In this document: positions 1 to 6,104 of the stretch, in pieces
Position numbering within the stretch: position 1 is the first letter of the stretch
How the letters are laid out: each line of letters opens with the position of its first letter
DNA from: an uncultured Oscillospiraceae bacterium
GTDB lineage: Bacteria > Bacillota > Clostridia > Oscillospirales > Oscillospiraceae
Assembly (NCBI GenBank): GCA_934659445.1
Contig: CAKUHV010000040.1
Coordinates: forward strand, 1-13,628
Length of the DNA stretch: 13,628 nt
Direction of reading: 5' to 3'
Notes under the pieces: generated by a model
What the model was told of the DNA's origin: nothing
The model's database searches: none
The model's input: only the letters and a program-made list of their open reading frames with translations
Program-made: the position numbers and the translations under genes

Positions 1-544
1 AGTCGATGATATGGATGGGCTGATCCGCCGGATAGCGGTCCTTCTCGTCGTTGACCATCTCCAGAAAGCGGTTGATCTGCCGGTACTTGTCGTACATGGT
101 GCGGACGACCTTCCCGTCTTTGGTGAACACGCCCATATCCACCAGCGGGGGGATGATCTCCCCCTCCCGCAGCAGATAGTTCTTCTCCCGGTCATGGCCG
201 CTCTGCTGTCTGGGTCTGAGCATGCAGCGCCGGCGGTTGAACAGAGGCTTTCCCTTTTTTGTCCGCTTCAGGCTGTACTGATACTCCGTATCCCAGGCGT
301 TCAACTGCCGGAAGCTCTCCATCAGCCCGGCCAGCAGGGGCAGCAGCTCCTGCTCCTCCACATTCTCGTGGAACGCCTGGTTGTTCCGGAACCGCTCGAG
401 CTGCCAGGCCAGCCCACGTCGGGTCAGGGTGACCCGTTTTTCCTGCTGTTCCGCGTCCCTGGGGTCGCTGAGCACGATCTGATAGGCGTCCGGCCCCGCA
501 CAGCGGGCCAGCAGAGGCATAAGCTCCTCCATGGGCTCCCTCAT
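1..544 (-). CDS. Class I SAM-dependent methyltransferase (N-terminal part, runs off left edge)
   Basis: This partial reading frame has 181 codons before the left edge of the window; the carboxyl end is outside. The visible part has an acidic, Arg-rich amino region, then a conserved block: FNRRRCMLRPRQQ (102-114), KNYLLREGEIIPPLVDMGV (121-139) and YDKYRQINRFLEMV (151-164). It stops at HIIDF-like residues (178-181), where the SAM-binding Asp-Phe-Gly-Cys-Gly loop would begin. From memory of the family, this order matches Clostridia class I methyltransferases of the Methyltransf_32 type, whose substrate is not known (possibly RNA). The start is an ATG in an ATGA overlap with the upstream DUF4364 gene, with GGGGAGAGG just before it, so the two are probably translationally coupled. 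The catalytic half is not visible, so the assignment rests on the lead-in block only. Confidence 0.72.
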   Translation of the reverse strand, partial: MREPMEELMPLLARCAGPDAYQIVLSDPRDAEQQEKRVTLTRRGLAWQLERFRNNQAFHENVEEQELLPLLAGLMESFRQLNAWDTEYQYSLKRTKKGKPLFNRRRCMLRPRQQSGHDREKNYLLREGEIIPPLVDMGVFTKDGKVVRTMYDKYRQINRFLEMVNDEKDRYPADQPIHIID

Positions 545-1086
545 TTCCTCTCCCCGAGGTCTGTCTCCTCCGGCGCGCACAAAAGGGTGATGATCTTGTG
601 GTAAAACACGTCCGGCTCCCGGCGGAAGCGCGCCGCGGCAGCCGCAGCGGCCTCTGGCGTGGGCATCAGGGCGGACAGCTCCATCAGGGGGCCGCCGTCG
701 TCCTCGAAGTGGAGTGCCAGCTGACAGGTGCCGTCCTGACTGGGGGTGACCTCCGCCCGGATCTGTTTTTCCCGGCGCAGGGCGTCGTTCAGGGCCACCA
801 GATTTTCGTCGCACCGGGTGCGCACGGAGTAGGGCAGACTGGTGTCCGTGATCTCGCTGTTGCGGCGTCCCTTCTCGGTGGGGGAGAACAGCTCTCCCTC
901 CTGATGCAGATTGCCCGTTTTGACCAGATGCTGCACCGCCTGATTCAGGGAGAAATAGTCCACCCCGGCGTCGCACAGGGCGATCTCATACAGCTGCAAA
1001 AAGGTGATGGGGGCCGCCGCCCGGGAGATGATGTACATCACCAGCAGCTTCAGATCCAGCTCGTCCTGAATAAAGCCCATTGCCAC
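541..1086 (-). CDS. DUF4364 family protein, probable winged-helix-like regulator
   Basis: A small soluble protein of about 180 residues. The opening (GFIQDELDLKLLVMYIISR) and the middle (TEKGRRNSEITDTSLPYSVR) match the DUF4364 family of Firmicutes as I recall it. The amino half (helix-rich, with LYEIALCD then LVKTGNL and a TEKGR turn) looks like a winged-helix DNA-binding fold, so a transcriptional role is plausible, but the family has no established function. The start needs a choice. A GGAAGGAG site at 1095-1102 lies 8 bases before a GTG at 1086, which I use. An ATG at 1080 gives MGFIQ with 14-base spacing, and a GTG at 1095 overlaps the ribosome site itself. The gene is first in an operon with the methyltransferase, sharing an ATGA junction at 541-544. 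DUF4364 identity is fairly sure; function is open. Confidence 0.85.
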   Translation of the reverse strand: MAMGFIQDELDLKLLVMYIISRAAAPITFLQLYEIALCDAGVDYFSLNQAVQHLVKTGNLHQEGELFSPTEKGRRNSEITDTSLPYSVRTRCDENLVALNDALRREKQIRAEVTPSQDGTCQLALHFEDDGGPLMELSALMPTPEAAAAAAARFRREPDVFYHKIITLLCAPEETDLGERK

Positions 1087-1112
1087 AAAAACCACTCCTT
1101 CCGGTGGGGGCT

Positions 1113-1134
1113 ACGGCCCGGCGCTCCGGGCCGT
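1113..1134 (-). promoter_or_regulatory. Perfect hairpin in the leader of the DUF4364 operon
   Basis: ACGGCCCG (1113-1120) and CGGGCCGT (1127-1134) form an 8-bp perfect stem with a 6-base loop. It lies between the promoter at 1152-1181 and the ribosome site at 1095-1102, so it would be in the untranslated leader of the minus-strand operon, 10 bases from the Shine-Dalgarno. No U-run follows, so it is not a usual terminator. It may stabilise the leader or affect initiation. Confidence 0.5.
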
Positions 1135-1151
1135 CAGATCCGTCTGCACGG

Positions 1152-1181
1152 ATTATAGCACATCTGCCCGGAAAAGGACAA
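1152..1181 (-). promoter_or_regulatory. SigA-type extended -10 promoter for DUF4364-methyltransferase operon
   Basis: On the minus strand the -10 is a perfect TATAAT (1152-1157) preceded by TGC, an extended -10. A -35-like TTGTCC (1176-1181) lies 18 bases upstream. Transcription would begin near 1145 and give a leader of about 60 bases. A 6-bp inverted repeat, ATCCGT/ACGGAT (1138-1143 and 1148-1153), covers the expected start site and touches the -10, which would suit an operator or a hairpin at the 5' end. Confidence 0.7.
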
Positions 1182-1200
1182 GGGGAAACGCCCCGCAGAC

Positions 1201-1227
1201 ACCAAAAAACCGGACAGTCATAAGATG
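1201..1227 (+). promoter_or_regulatory. Candidate SigK-like (late sporulation) promoter
   Basis: ACC (1201-1203) is followed after 15 bases by CATAAGATG (1219-1227), close to the SigK pattern of an AC element about 16 bases before CATAnnnTA, with the last A replaced by G. It lies about 60 bases ahead of the cysteine-rich protein gene. The same spacing occurs before the gene at 5082. I see no convincing SigA promoter on this strand here. An inverted repeat AGATGGGG/CCCCATCT (1223-1230 and 1263-1270) follows. The motifs are short, so this is tentative. Confidence 0.35.
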
Positions 1228-1288
1228 GGGTGAGTCCAAGCAAACCCGGGCGGCCCGTCCGCCCCCATCTGTCATAGGAGGGATCACC

Positions 1289-2131
1289 ATGCCTGAAAAG
1301 GTGGTACCCGGCCCCGTGAGCGACAACCGCAGCATCCGGGAGGCCGTGTGCATACACACAAGAAAGATCTTTGACTCCTGCAAGGACAAAGACTGTATCG
1401 AGGATCTCCGCGTCTACCCCACCCGCTCCTCCCAGATCATTCTGGATCAGGCCAGCTGTGTCAAGGCTGGTCAGGCGGAGCTGCTGTACGCCTACATCAA
1501 TGTGGAGCCCATCAGCTTCAACAAGGGCTTTTACACCGTAGACGTGCGGTATTTCTACCGTATCACCGGCGACGCCTTCACCGGGGCCGCCCGGCCGTCG
1601 GAGTTCACCGGCCTGGCCGTGTTCAACAAGCGGGCCGTGCTCTTCGGCAGCGAGGGCAGCGCCAAGGTGTTCACCTCCACCGCCGCCGACCGCATGGAGG
1701 ATGAGCAGGGCGTTCCCGCCGTCAGCTCCCCGCTGGCGGTGGTGGAGTCCGTAGACCCCCTGATCCTTGGGATGAAGCTGATGACCGTGGGCGACTGCTG
1801 CCCCTGTGACTGCGGCGTGACCGAGATCCCCGCCTTCATTCTGGCCCAGTTCCCCGAGGCGCTGGTGACCGAGGGGGACCTCCACCGGCTGTATGTCACC
1901 CTAGGGCAGTTCTCCATCATCCGTCTGGAGCGGGACACCCAGCTGCTTATCCCCGCTTACGACTACTGCGTGCCGGAGAAGGAGTGCAGCTGCGATGACG
2001 GCCGGTGCGAGGAGCCCGACCCCTGTCAGGTCTTCCGGCAGGTGCAGTTCCCTGTGGAGGAGTTCTTCCCGCCCAACGCCCTGCCCACACCCCCCAGCGG
2101 CTACCGCGAGGTCAGGGCCTGCTGCCGGTAA
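1289..2131 (+). CDS. Conserved cysteine-rich hypothetical protein, possibly spore-related
   Basis: A 280-residue protein of unknown function. It has no signal peptide and no membrane segment. It carries 15 cysteines, including a tight CCPCDC group (170-175) and a second group at 227-246 (C227, C233, C235, C240, C246), and ends in CCR. The amino part, with REAVCIHTRKIFDSC (17-31), DCIEDLRVYPT (35-45) and a beta-rich stretch FNKGFYTVDVRYFYRI (77-92), resembles a protein I recall as conserved but unnamed in Clostridia. A cysteine-rich, soluble, non-secreted protein would suit a spore coat or cross-linked structural role, but that is inference. The start is supported by a strong AGGAGGG at 1276-1282 with 6-base spacing. 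The amidase gene starts 6 bases after its stop, so the two form an operon. A SigK-like promoter candidate lies upstream. Confidence 0.8.
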   Translation: MPEKVVPGPVSDNRSIREAVCIHTRKIFDSCKDKDCIEDLRVYPTRSSQIILDQASCVKAGQAELLYAYINVEPISFNKGFYTVDVRYFYRITGDAFTGAARPSEFTGLAVFNKRAVLFGSEGSAKVFTSTAADRMEDEQGVPAVSSPLAVVESVDPLILGMKLMTVGDCCPCDCGVTEIPAFILAQFPEALVTEGDLHRLYVTLGQFSIIRLERDTQLLIPAYDYCVPEKECSCDDGRCEEPDPCQVFRQVQFPVEEFFPPNALPTPPSGYREVRACCR

Positions 2132-2137
2132 GCGCGT

Positions 2138-2914
2138 ATGCGCCTGCGCCGGCAGTATCTGACCCGGAACGACTGCTTTCTGGCCGGACGGATCATCACC
2201 CCCCGCGGGGTGATGATCCACTCCACCGGGGCCGACAACCCCCGGGTCAGCCGCTATGTACCGGGGAACGAGGAGCTTGGCCGGAACTCCGGCGGAAACC
2301 ACTGGGACCGGCCAGGGCTGGACAAATGCGTCCACGCCTTTGTGGGGAAGTTTTCCGACGGGACGGCGGGCATCGTCCAAACGCTGCCCTGGGACTGCCG
2401 GGGCTGGCACTGCGGCCGGGGCCCGTTGGGCAGCGGCAACGACACCCACATCGGCTTTGAGCTGTGCGAGGATGATCTGGCCGACAAAGACTATTTTCGG
2501 GCCGTCTACGCCCAGGCGGCGGAGCTGACCGCCGCCCTGTGCCGCCGGTTCCGGCTGGACCCTTTGGCGGACGGCGTGGTCCTGGCCCACGCGGAGGGGG
2601 CCCGTCGGGGCATCGCCAGCGATCACGGCGACCCCATCCACTGGTTCTCCCGCTTCGGCGTGACCATGGACGACTTCCGCGCCGACACCGCCGCCCGAAT
2701 GGAGGAAACACCCATGACTCAGGAACAGTTCGACGCCATGCTGGCCGACTGGCTGCGGCGGCAGGGGGAGCAGTCCGCCGACGGCTGGGCCGCCCCCCTG
2801 CTGGAGCGGGCCAAGGCCGCCGGCATCACCGACGGCACCCGCCCCCGCAGCTTCGCCACCCGGCAGGAGGCCGCCGCCATGGTCCTGGCGGCGCAAAAGT
2901 TAAAGGACAAATAA
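2138..2914 (+). CDS. N-acetylmuramoyl-L-alanine amidase (amidase_2/PGRP fold) with SLH-like tail
   Basis: This 258-residue enzyme should cut the bond between N-acetylmuramic acid and L-alanine in peptidoglycan, using zinc. The amidase_2 domain spans about residues 15-175. MIHSTG (26-31) gives the first zinc ligand H28, THIGFELCED (103-112) the central strand, and HAEG (151-154) with SDHGDP (161-166) the second histidine and the acidic ligand or catalytic region. The tail (about 215-256), WAAPLLERAKAAGITDGTRP then ATRQEAAAMVLAA, resembles one SLH-like repeat, often found on such enzymes in this group. There is no signal peptide, as in phage endolysins and in mother-cell lysis amidases such as CwlH. 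No clear ribosome site precedes the ATG; it lies 6 bases after the previous stop, so translation is probably coupled. No holin or phage genes are nearby. Confidence 0.9.
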   Translation: MRLRRQYLTRNDCFLAGRIITPRGVMIHSTGADNPRVSRYVPGNEELGRNSGGNHWDRPGLDKCVHAFVGKFSDGTAGIVQTLPWDCRGWHCGRGPLGSGNDTHIGFELCEDDLADKDYFRAVYAQAAELTAALCRRFRLDPLADGVVLAHAEGARRGIASDHGDPIHWFSRFGVTMDDFRADTAARMEETPMTQEQFDAMLADWLRRQGEQSADGWAAPLLERAKAAGITDGTRPRSFATRQEAAAMVLAAQKLKDK

Positions 2915-2917
2915 GCC

Positions 2918-2950
2918 TGTCGAAAAAGTGGCTTCTCCACTTTTTCGACA
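2918..2950. repeat. Long perfect hairpin, TGTCGAAAAAGT family, copy 1
   Basis: TGTCGAAAAAGTGG (2918-2931) pairs with CCACTTTTTCGACA (2937-2950): a 14-bp perfect stem with a CTTCT loop, starting 3 bases after the amidase stop. The arm core TGTCGAAAAAGT is repeated at 13560-13571 in another hairpin. It may be a terminator variant or a dispersed palindromic element; on either strand the U-rich part lies inside the stem rather than after it. Confidence 0.75.
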
Positions 2951-2957
2951 ATATTAG

Positions 2958-2990
2958 AGCCCCGGTCATAGACCGGGGCTCAACATTTTT
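2958..2990. terminator. Rho-independent terminator between convergent amidase and cls genes
   Basis: AGCCCCGGTC (2958-2967) and GACCGGGGCT (2971-2980) make a 10-bp GC-rich stem with an ATA loop. On the plus strand CAACA and then TTTTT (2986-2990) follow, the pattern of an intrinsic terminator for the amidase operon. The T-run overlaps the stop codon of the oppositely oriented cardiolipin synthase gene, so the stem can also end minus-strand transcripts, though without a clear U-run on that side. Confidence 0.8.
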
Positions 2991-4515
2991 ACATTAGTGG
3001 CGCAAAGATCCGCAGAAAGCTGCGGTACATACTGACGATTGGGCTCAGGTGCCTGTACTGCCGCAGCTCCACCTTCTGGCTGACCGCCACGGTCTGCTCA
3101 AAGTCCCGGCGGATGTCCGGGATACAGGGGGCCTCGCAAAGCCAGACGCCGTCCTCGAAGTGGAGGAACAGGCTGCGGTAGTCCAGATTCACCGTGCCTA
3201 CGGTGGCATAGCGGTCGTCTACCACGAAGTTCTTGGCGTGGATAAAGCCGGGGGTGTACTCATAGATCTCCACCCCCGCCTCCAGCAGGGGCGGGTAATG
3301 GGCCCGGGTCACCTCGAACACATAGCGCTTATCGGGAATATGTGGAGTGATGATCCTTACGTCCACCCCGGATTTGGCGGCGTTGCACAGGGCAGTGCTG
3401 GTGGCCACATCGATGATCAGGTAGGGCGTGGTGATATAGATATACTTTCTGGCCCGGGAGATCATGTTCAGATATACCGTCTGTGCCACCCGCTCGTTGT
3501 CCAGGGGGGTGTCGGTGTAGGGCTGGACATATCCCGTCCAGGGCTTTACCGGGAAGGGCGGCGGACGGAAGCGGCTGAAGTCCTCCTCCCAATTGGAGAT
3601 GTGGTCCCACATGGACAGAAACATCACCGTCACCGACCAGGCGGCGTCCCCCTCCAGGCGGATCATGCTGTCCTTCCAGTGGCCGAAGCGCACCTTCCGG
3701 TTCACATACTCGTCCGCCAGATTGACGCCGCCGGTAAAGGCGGTCTCGCCGTCCACCACGATGAACTTCCGGTGGTCCCGGTTGTTCAGCCGCAGGGACA
3801 CCAAGGGCACGAACCGGTTGAACACCCGGCACTGGATGCCCCGGGCGGCCATCTGCTCGTTATAGTTCCGGGGCAGGGTGTACATGCACCCCATGTCGTC
3901 ATAGATCAGGCGCACCTCCACCCCCTGGGCGGCCTTGCGCTCCAGGATGTCCAGGATGCTGTCCCAGAACGCCCCCGGCTCGATGATGAAATACTCCAGA
4001 AAAATATACCGCTTGGCCCTCTCCAGATCCTCCAGGATCCGGGGCATGGCCAGGTCGCCCAGGGCGAAATACTCCGTCTCCGTATTGGTGTAAGCGGGGC
4101 AGGCGGCGTAGTTCTCCAGATACCGGGCCTGTCCGGCGGCATCCTCCCCCAGCACCAGCAGGTCGTCGGCCTTGAAGTCCTCCCGAAGGGCAAGGGCAAA
4201 CTTTCTGCCGATGTCCTCCAGGCGGCGCGCCGTGCGCTTGGGCACCCGGCCGCCCCCCATCAGCAGGTAGAACACCCCGCCGAACACCGGGAAGATCACT
4301 ACCAGCAGCAGCCAGACGATCTTATACCCCGGCTCGCTGCGGCTGCTCATGATAGCCAGAGCGGCCAGAATGCTCAGAGCGATACAGGACCAGTAGAAAA
4401 AGGCCACATGCTCGGAGAAGGAGGTGACCATCAGCACCAGGGTGACGATCTGGGCGAGCAGAGCCACCCCCACCAGCACAGAGCGGTGGAACAGGATGCG
4501 GTTGAGCTTTTTCAT
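2989..4515 (-). CDS. cls: Cardiolipin synthase
   Basis: A 508-residue membrane enzyme that joins two phosphatidylglycerol molecules into cardiolipin and glycerol. The amino end has three hydrophobic segments (about 12-33, 37-57 and 66-86), the last being the PLDNc-type segment with EPGYKIVWLLLVVIFPVFGG. Two phospholipase D HxKxxxxD motifs follow: H248-K250-D255 in RDHRKFIVVDGETAFTGG, and H426-K428-D433 in FIHAKNFVVDDRYATVGTVN. This is the full two-motif architecture and normal length for Firmicutes Cls, so the enzyme looks intact. A GGAAAGGGGG site lies 8 bases before the ATG. It follows the metallophosphoesterase gene by 41 bases on the same strand, with no terminator visible, so they may be co-transcribed, although the two functions have no obvious link. 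Confidence 0.96.
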   Translation of the reverse strand: MKKLNRILFHRSVLVGVALLAQIVTLVLMVTSFSEHVAFFYWSCIALSILAALAIMSSRSEPGYKIVWLLLVVIFPVFGGVFYLLMGGGRVPKRTARRLEDIGRKFALALREDFKADDLLVLGEDAAGQARYLENYAACPAYTNTETEYFALGDLAMPRILEDLERAKRYIFLEYFIIEPGAFWDSILDILERKAAQGVEVRLIYDDMGCMYTLPRNYNEQMAARGIQCRVFNRFVPLVSLRLNNRDHRKFIVVDGETAFTGGVNLADEYVNRKVRFGHWKDSMIRLEGDAAWSVTVMFLSMWDHISNWEEDFSRFRPPPFPVKPWTGYVQPYTDTPLDNERVAQTVYLNMISRARKYIYITTPYLIIDVATSTALCNAAKSGVDVRIITPHIPDKRYVFEVTRAHYPPLLEAGVEIYEYTPGFIHAKNFVVDDRYATVGTVNLDYRSLFLHFEDGVWLCEAPCIPDIRRDFEQTVAVSQKVELRQYRHLSPIVSMYRSFLRIFAPLM

Positions 4516-4556
4516 CTGCCGTGCCCCCTTTCCGTTTTAGCTGGACGTCCGCCCTG

Positions 4557-5015
4557 TCAGGGCATCTGCTCCAGCCAGCAGCGGGTCTGCCCCTGCTGGA
4601 TGGTGATCACGCCGTAGCTGCTGCGGGCCGTGCCCGGATTCATCACCCACAGGCCATCCTCCAGCTGTTCACAGTATGCCCGGTGGGTGTGGCCGAACAA
4701 CAGAATGTCCGCGTTCATCTTCCGCGCCCGGGCGATGGCGGCGCCGTACCCGCTCTTGACGCCCCAGGTGTGGCCGTGGCCCATCAGGACGGTCTTGCCC
4801 TCCAGCGCGATGCACTTCTCGGCGGGCTGCATGGTCCAGCCGTCGCAGTTGCCCGGCACCATGGCCACGGGCAGCATGGGACAGGCGTAGGACAGTTCCT
4901 CAGCGTCGTCCAGAATATCCCCCAGGTGGATGATCTGCTGGGGCTTCTCCCGCTCCACAGCGTCGATCATGCCGCCCACGGAGCGGTGGGAATCAGAAAA
5001 AACAAGGATCTTCAA
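4557..5015 (-). CDS. YfcE/MJ0936-type metallophosphoesterase
   Basis: A 152-residue single-domain phosphodiesterase of the calcineurin-like family, which hydrolyses phosphodiesters using two metal ions; the natural substrate is unknown. All metal-binding motifs are present: D8 and H10 in FSDSH, D33 in HLGD, N56 in PGNCD, H80 in MGHGH, and H109 and H111 in FGHTH. Length is normal for the family. The start codon is TTG: the frame begins TTG-AAG-ATC-CTT, giving the canonical MKILVFSDSH opening, with AAGGTG about 7 bases upstream. No in-frame ATG gives this opening. The gene is divergent from the small-protein operon at 5082, and its ribosome site overlaps the -35 part of that operon's candidate promoter. 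Cardiolipin synthase lies downstream. Confidence 0.93.
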   Translation of the reverse strand: MKILVFSDSHRSVGGMIDAVEREKPQQIIHLGDILDDAEELSYACPMLPVAMVPGNCDGWTMQPAEKCIALEGKTVLMGHGHTWGVKSGYGAAIARARKMNADILLFGHTHRAYCEQLEDGLWVMNPGTARSSYGVITIQQGQTRCWLEQMP

Positions 5016-5023
5016 AAGGGGTC

Positions 5024-5050
5024 ACCTTCTCATTGCGTCCGCATAGAATA
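5024..5050 (+). promoter_or_regulatory. Candidate SigK-like (late sporulation) promoter for small-protein operon
   Basis: ACC (5024-5026), 15 bases, then CATAGAATA (5042-5050), a full match to the CATAnnnTA -10 pattern of SigK promoters with the AC element at the expected distance. The gene start at 5082 lies about 30 bases downstream. The same layout occurs at 1201-1227. SigE also uses a CATA-type -10, so the exact factor is uncertain. Confidence 0.45.
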
Positions 5051-5081
5051 AAGTATCTGAAAGCAAAGGTGGGAGCGCGCC

Positions 5082-5348
5082 ATGAAGCAGACAGGCACGC
5101 CCTCCGGCATTCCGGAGGAGCTGATGAAAAACAGGCAGGCCATCGGCAAGCTGGCCCAGTCCGGCCAGGCCAAACGGCTGGTGCAGCTGCTGGAGCAGTC
5201 CGGCGGCGTCAAGGACGCGGCCCAGGCCGCCGCGGCGGGCAAGCCGGAGCAGCTGATGGCCATGATGGACCGGCTCATGTCCACCCGGGAGGGGGCCGAC
5301 CTGATGGAGGCCCTCAGCCGGCAGGTGAAGCAGGCGGGGCTGGACTGA
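5082..5348 (+). CDS. Small conserved hypothetical protein, helical (88 aa)
   Basis: I do not recognise a named family. The 88-residue protein is soluble, has no cysteine and appears almost all helical. KNRQAIGKLAQSGQAKRLVQ (16-35) is followed by alanine-rich DAAQAAAAGKPEQLMAMMDRLMS (45-67) and a charged tail. It has no signal peptide or membrane segment. From memory, similar proteins occur in other Oscillospiraceae. AAGGTGGGAG lies 6 bases before the ATG. It is first of three small plus-strand genes; the next starts 27 bases after its stop with no terminator between, which supports one operon. A SigK-like promoter candidate is just upstream, so expression in the sporulating mother cell is an inference. 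It is probably a real gene because of the ribosome site, the frame and the conserved setting. Confidence 0.75.
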   Translation: MKQTGTPSGIPEELMKNRQAIGKLAQSGQAKRLVQLLEQSGGVKDAAQAAAAGKPEQLMAMMDRLMSTREGADLMEALSRQVKQAGLD

Positions 5349-5375
5349 CACGAGCAGCGGGAGAGGGGGACCGCC

Positions 5376-5771
5376 ATGGCGGAATTTGAGGAAAAACTCA
5401 GCAGCATCCTGGGCGACCAGAACGCCATGAGCCAGATCATGGCCCTGGCCCAGTCCCTGTCCGGCGGCGGGGAGCACCCGCCGGGGGCGCAGCCGTCCTC
5501 TCCCCCGCCCCCGGCTCCCCCGCCGGAGGGCGACCCGGCCGCCGCCCTGGGGCAGCTGGACCCCCGGCTGCTCCAGCTGGGAGGACGCATCCTGCGGGAG
5601 TATCAGAGCGGCGAGGATAAAAACGCCGCCCTTCTCCTTGCCCTGAAGCCCTTCCTGCGGCAGGAGCGGTACGCCAAGGTGGATCAGGCGGTGCAGCTGG
5701 CCCGGCTGGCCCGGGTGGTGCGGACAGCACTGACGTCAATGGGCGAGACAGGAGGGGACACGCATGTATAA
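5376..5771 (+). CDS. Small conserved hypothetical protein with proline-rich linker (131 aa)
   Basis: A 131-residue protein of unknown function in three parts. The helical amino part, MAEFEEKLSSILGDQNAMSQ, runs to about residue 30. A proline-rich linker of about 25 residues follows, including a run SPPPPAPPPEGDP. The helical carboxyl part (about 57-120) reads QLDPRLLQLGGRILREYQ, KNAALLLALKPFLRQERYAKV and then VDQAVQLARLARVVRTAL. The linker suggests two small domains tethered flexibly. From memory, this layout recurs in unnamed proteins of Oscillospiraceae. The start has GAGAGGGGG 6 bases upstream. The next gene begins at 5764, before this stop, an 8-base overlap that indicates translational coupling. 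The carboxyl helix pattern resembles that of the 88-residue neighbour in style only; I cannot show homology. Confidence 0.78.
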   Translation: MAEFEEKLSSILGDQNAMSQIMALAQSLSGGGEHPPGAQPSSPPPPAPPPEGDPAAALGQLDPRLLQLGGRILREYQSGEDKNAALLLALKPFLRQERYAKVDQAVQLARLARVVRTALTSMGETGGDTHV

Positions 5772-6102
5772 CCGATATATCCCCCAGGGGGGTACATATA
5801 CCCGGGTGCGGGTGGAGGACGCTCCGCCGTCCCCGGTCCAGACTCCCCCGCCGCCCCCGGCGGACGCGCCCCAGAAAGGGCGCTCCCTGCCGGAGCTGTC
5901 CTCTCTCCTGTTCGGACGGGGGGAGCAGGGGGGCGGCATATCCGGCCTTCTGAAGGCGCTGAAGCTGGACGATCTGGACAGCGGGGACATCCTGCTGCTG
6001 CTCATCGTCCTGTTTCTGCTGGTGGAGGGGGACGACCTGGAGCTGGTCATCGCCCTGGGTCTTGTGCTTATTATGGGGCTGAACGACTGTAAAGTGGAAT
6101 AA
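5764..6102 (+). CDS. Small hypothetical membrane-associated protein (112 aa)
   Basis: A 112-residue protein with no family I can name. It opens MYNRYIPQGGTYTRVRVEDA, has a proline-rich stretch (21-35, PPSPVQTPPPPPADA), a small Leu/Gly-rich segment (42-68), then a strongly hydrophobic end. The end is DILLLLIVLFLLVEGDDLEL and then VIALGLVLIMGL (75-106), which reads as two short membrane helices separated by an acidic EGDD turn. The protein probably inserts in the membrane by its tail, with the proline-rich part on one side. AGGAGGGG lies 6 bases before its ATG, inside the end of the previous gene, an 8-base overlap. It is last in the three-gene operon, and its stop is only 2 bases from the stop of the convergent gene at 6105. 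A sporulation role is a guess from the promoter candidate. Confidence 0.78.
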   Translation: MYNRYIPQGGTYTRVRVEDAPPSPVQTPPPPPADAPQKGRSLPELSSLLFGRGEQGGGISGLLKALKLDDLDSGDILLLLIVLFLLVEGDDLELVIALGLVLIMGLNDCKVE

Positions 6103-6104
6103 CT

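Noticed and set aside
1901..2896. A 331-codon minus-strand open frame opposite the amidase
   Set aside because: The amidase zinc-ligand motifs on the plus strand are clear, and this frame is Gly/Ala/Pro/Val-rich without domains.
2138..2914. Prophage endolysin module
   Set aside because: Amidase_2 enzymes are common in phages, but no holin, tail, integrase or attachment site is visible, and the gene is coupled to a conserved bacterial gene. It cannot be excluded as a domesticated remnant.
4549..4561. GCCCTGTCAGGGC palindrome between the phosphoesterase and cls genes as a terminator
   Set aside because: The stem is 5 bp, overlaps the phosphoesterase stop codon and has no U-run on the minus strand, so it does not support separate transcription units.
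3049..4617. A 522-codon plus-strand open frame opposite cls
   Set aside because: It lies antisense to an unmistakable cardiolipin synthase with both catalytic motifs; the product is His/Gly/Val/Gln-rich low-complexity sequence, as expected from the reverse of GC-rich codons.
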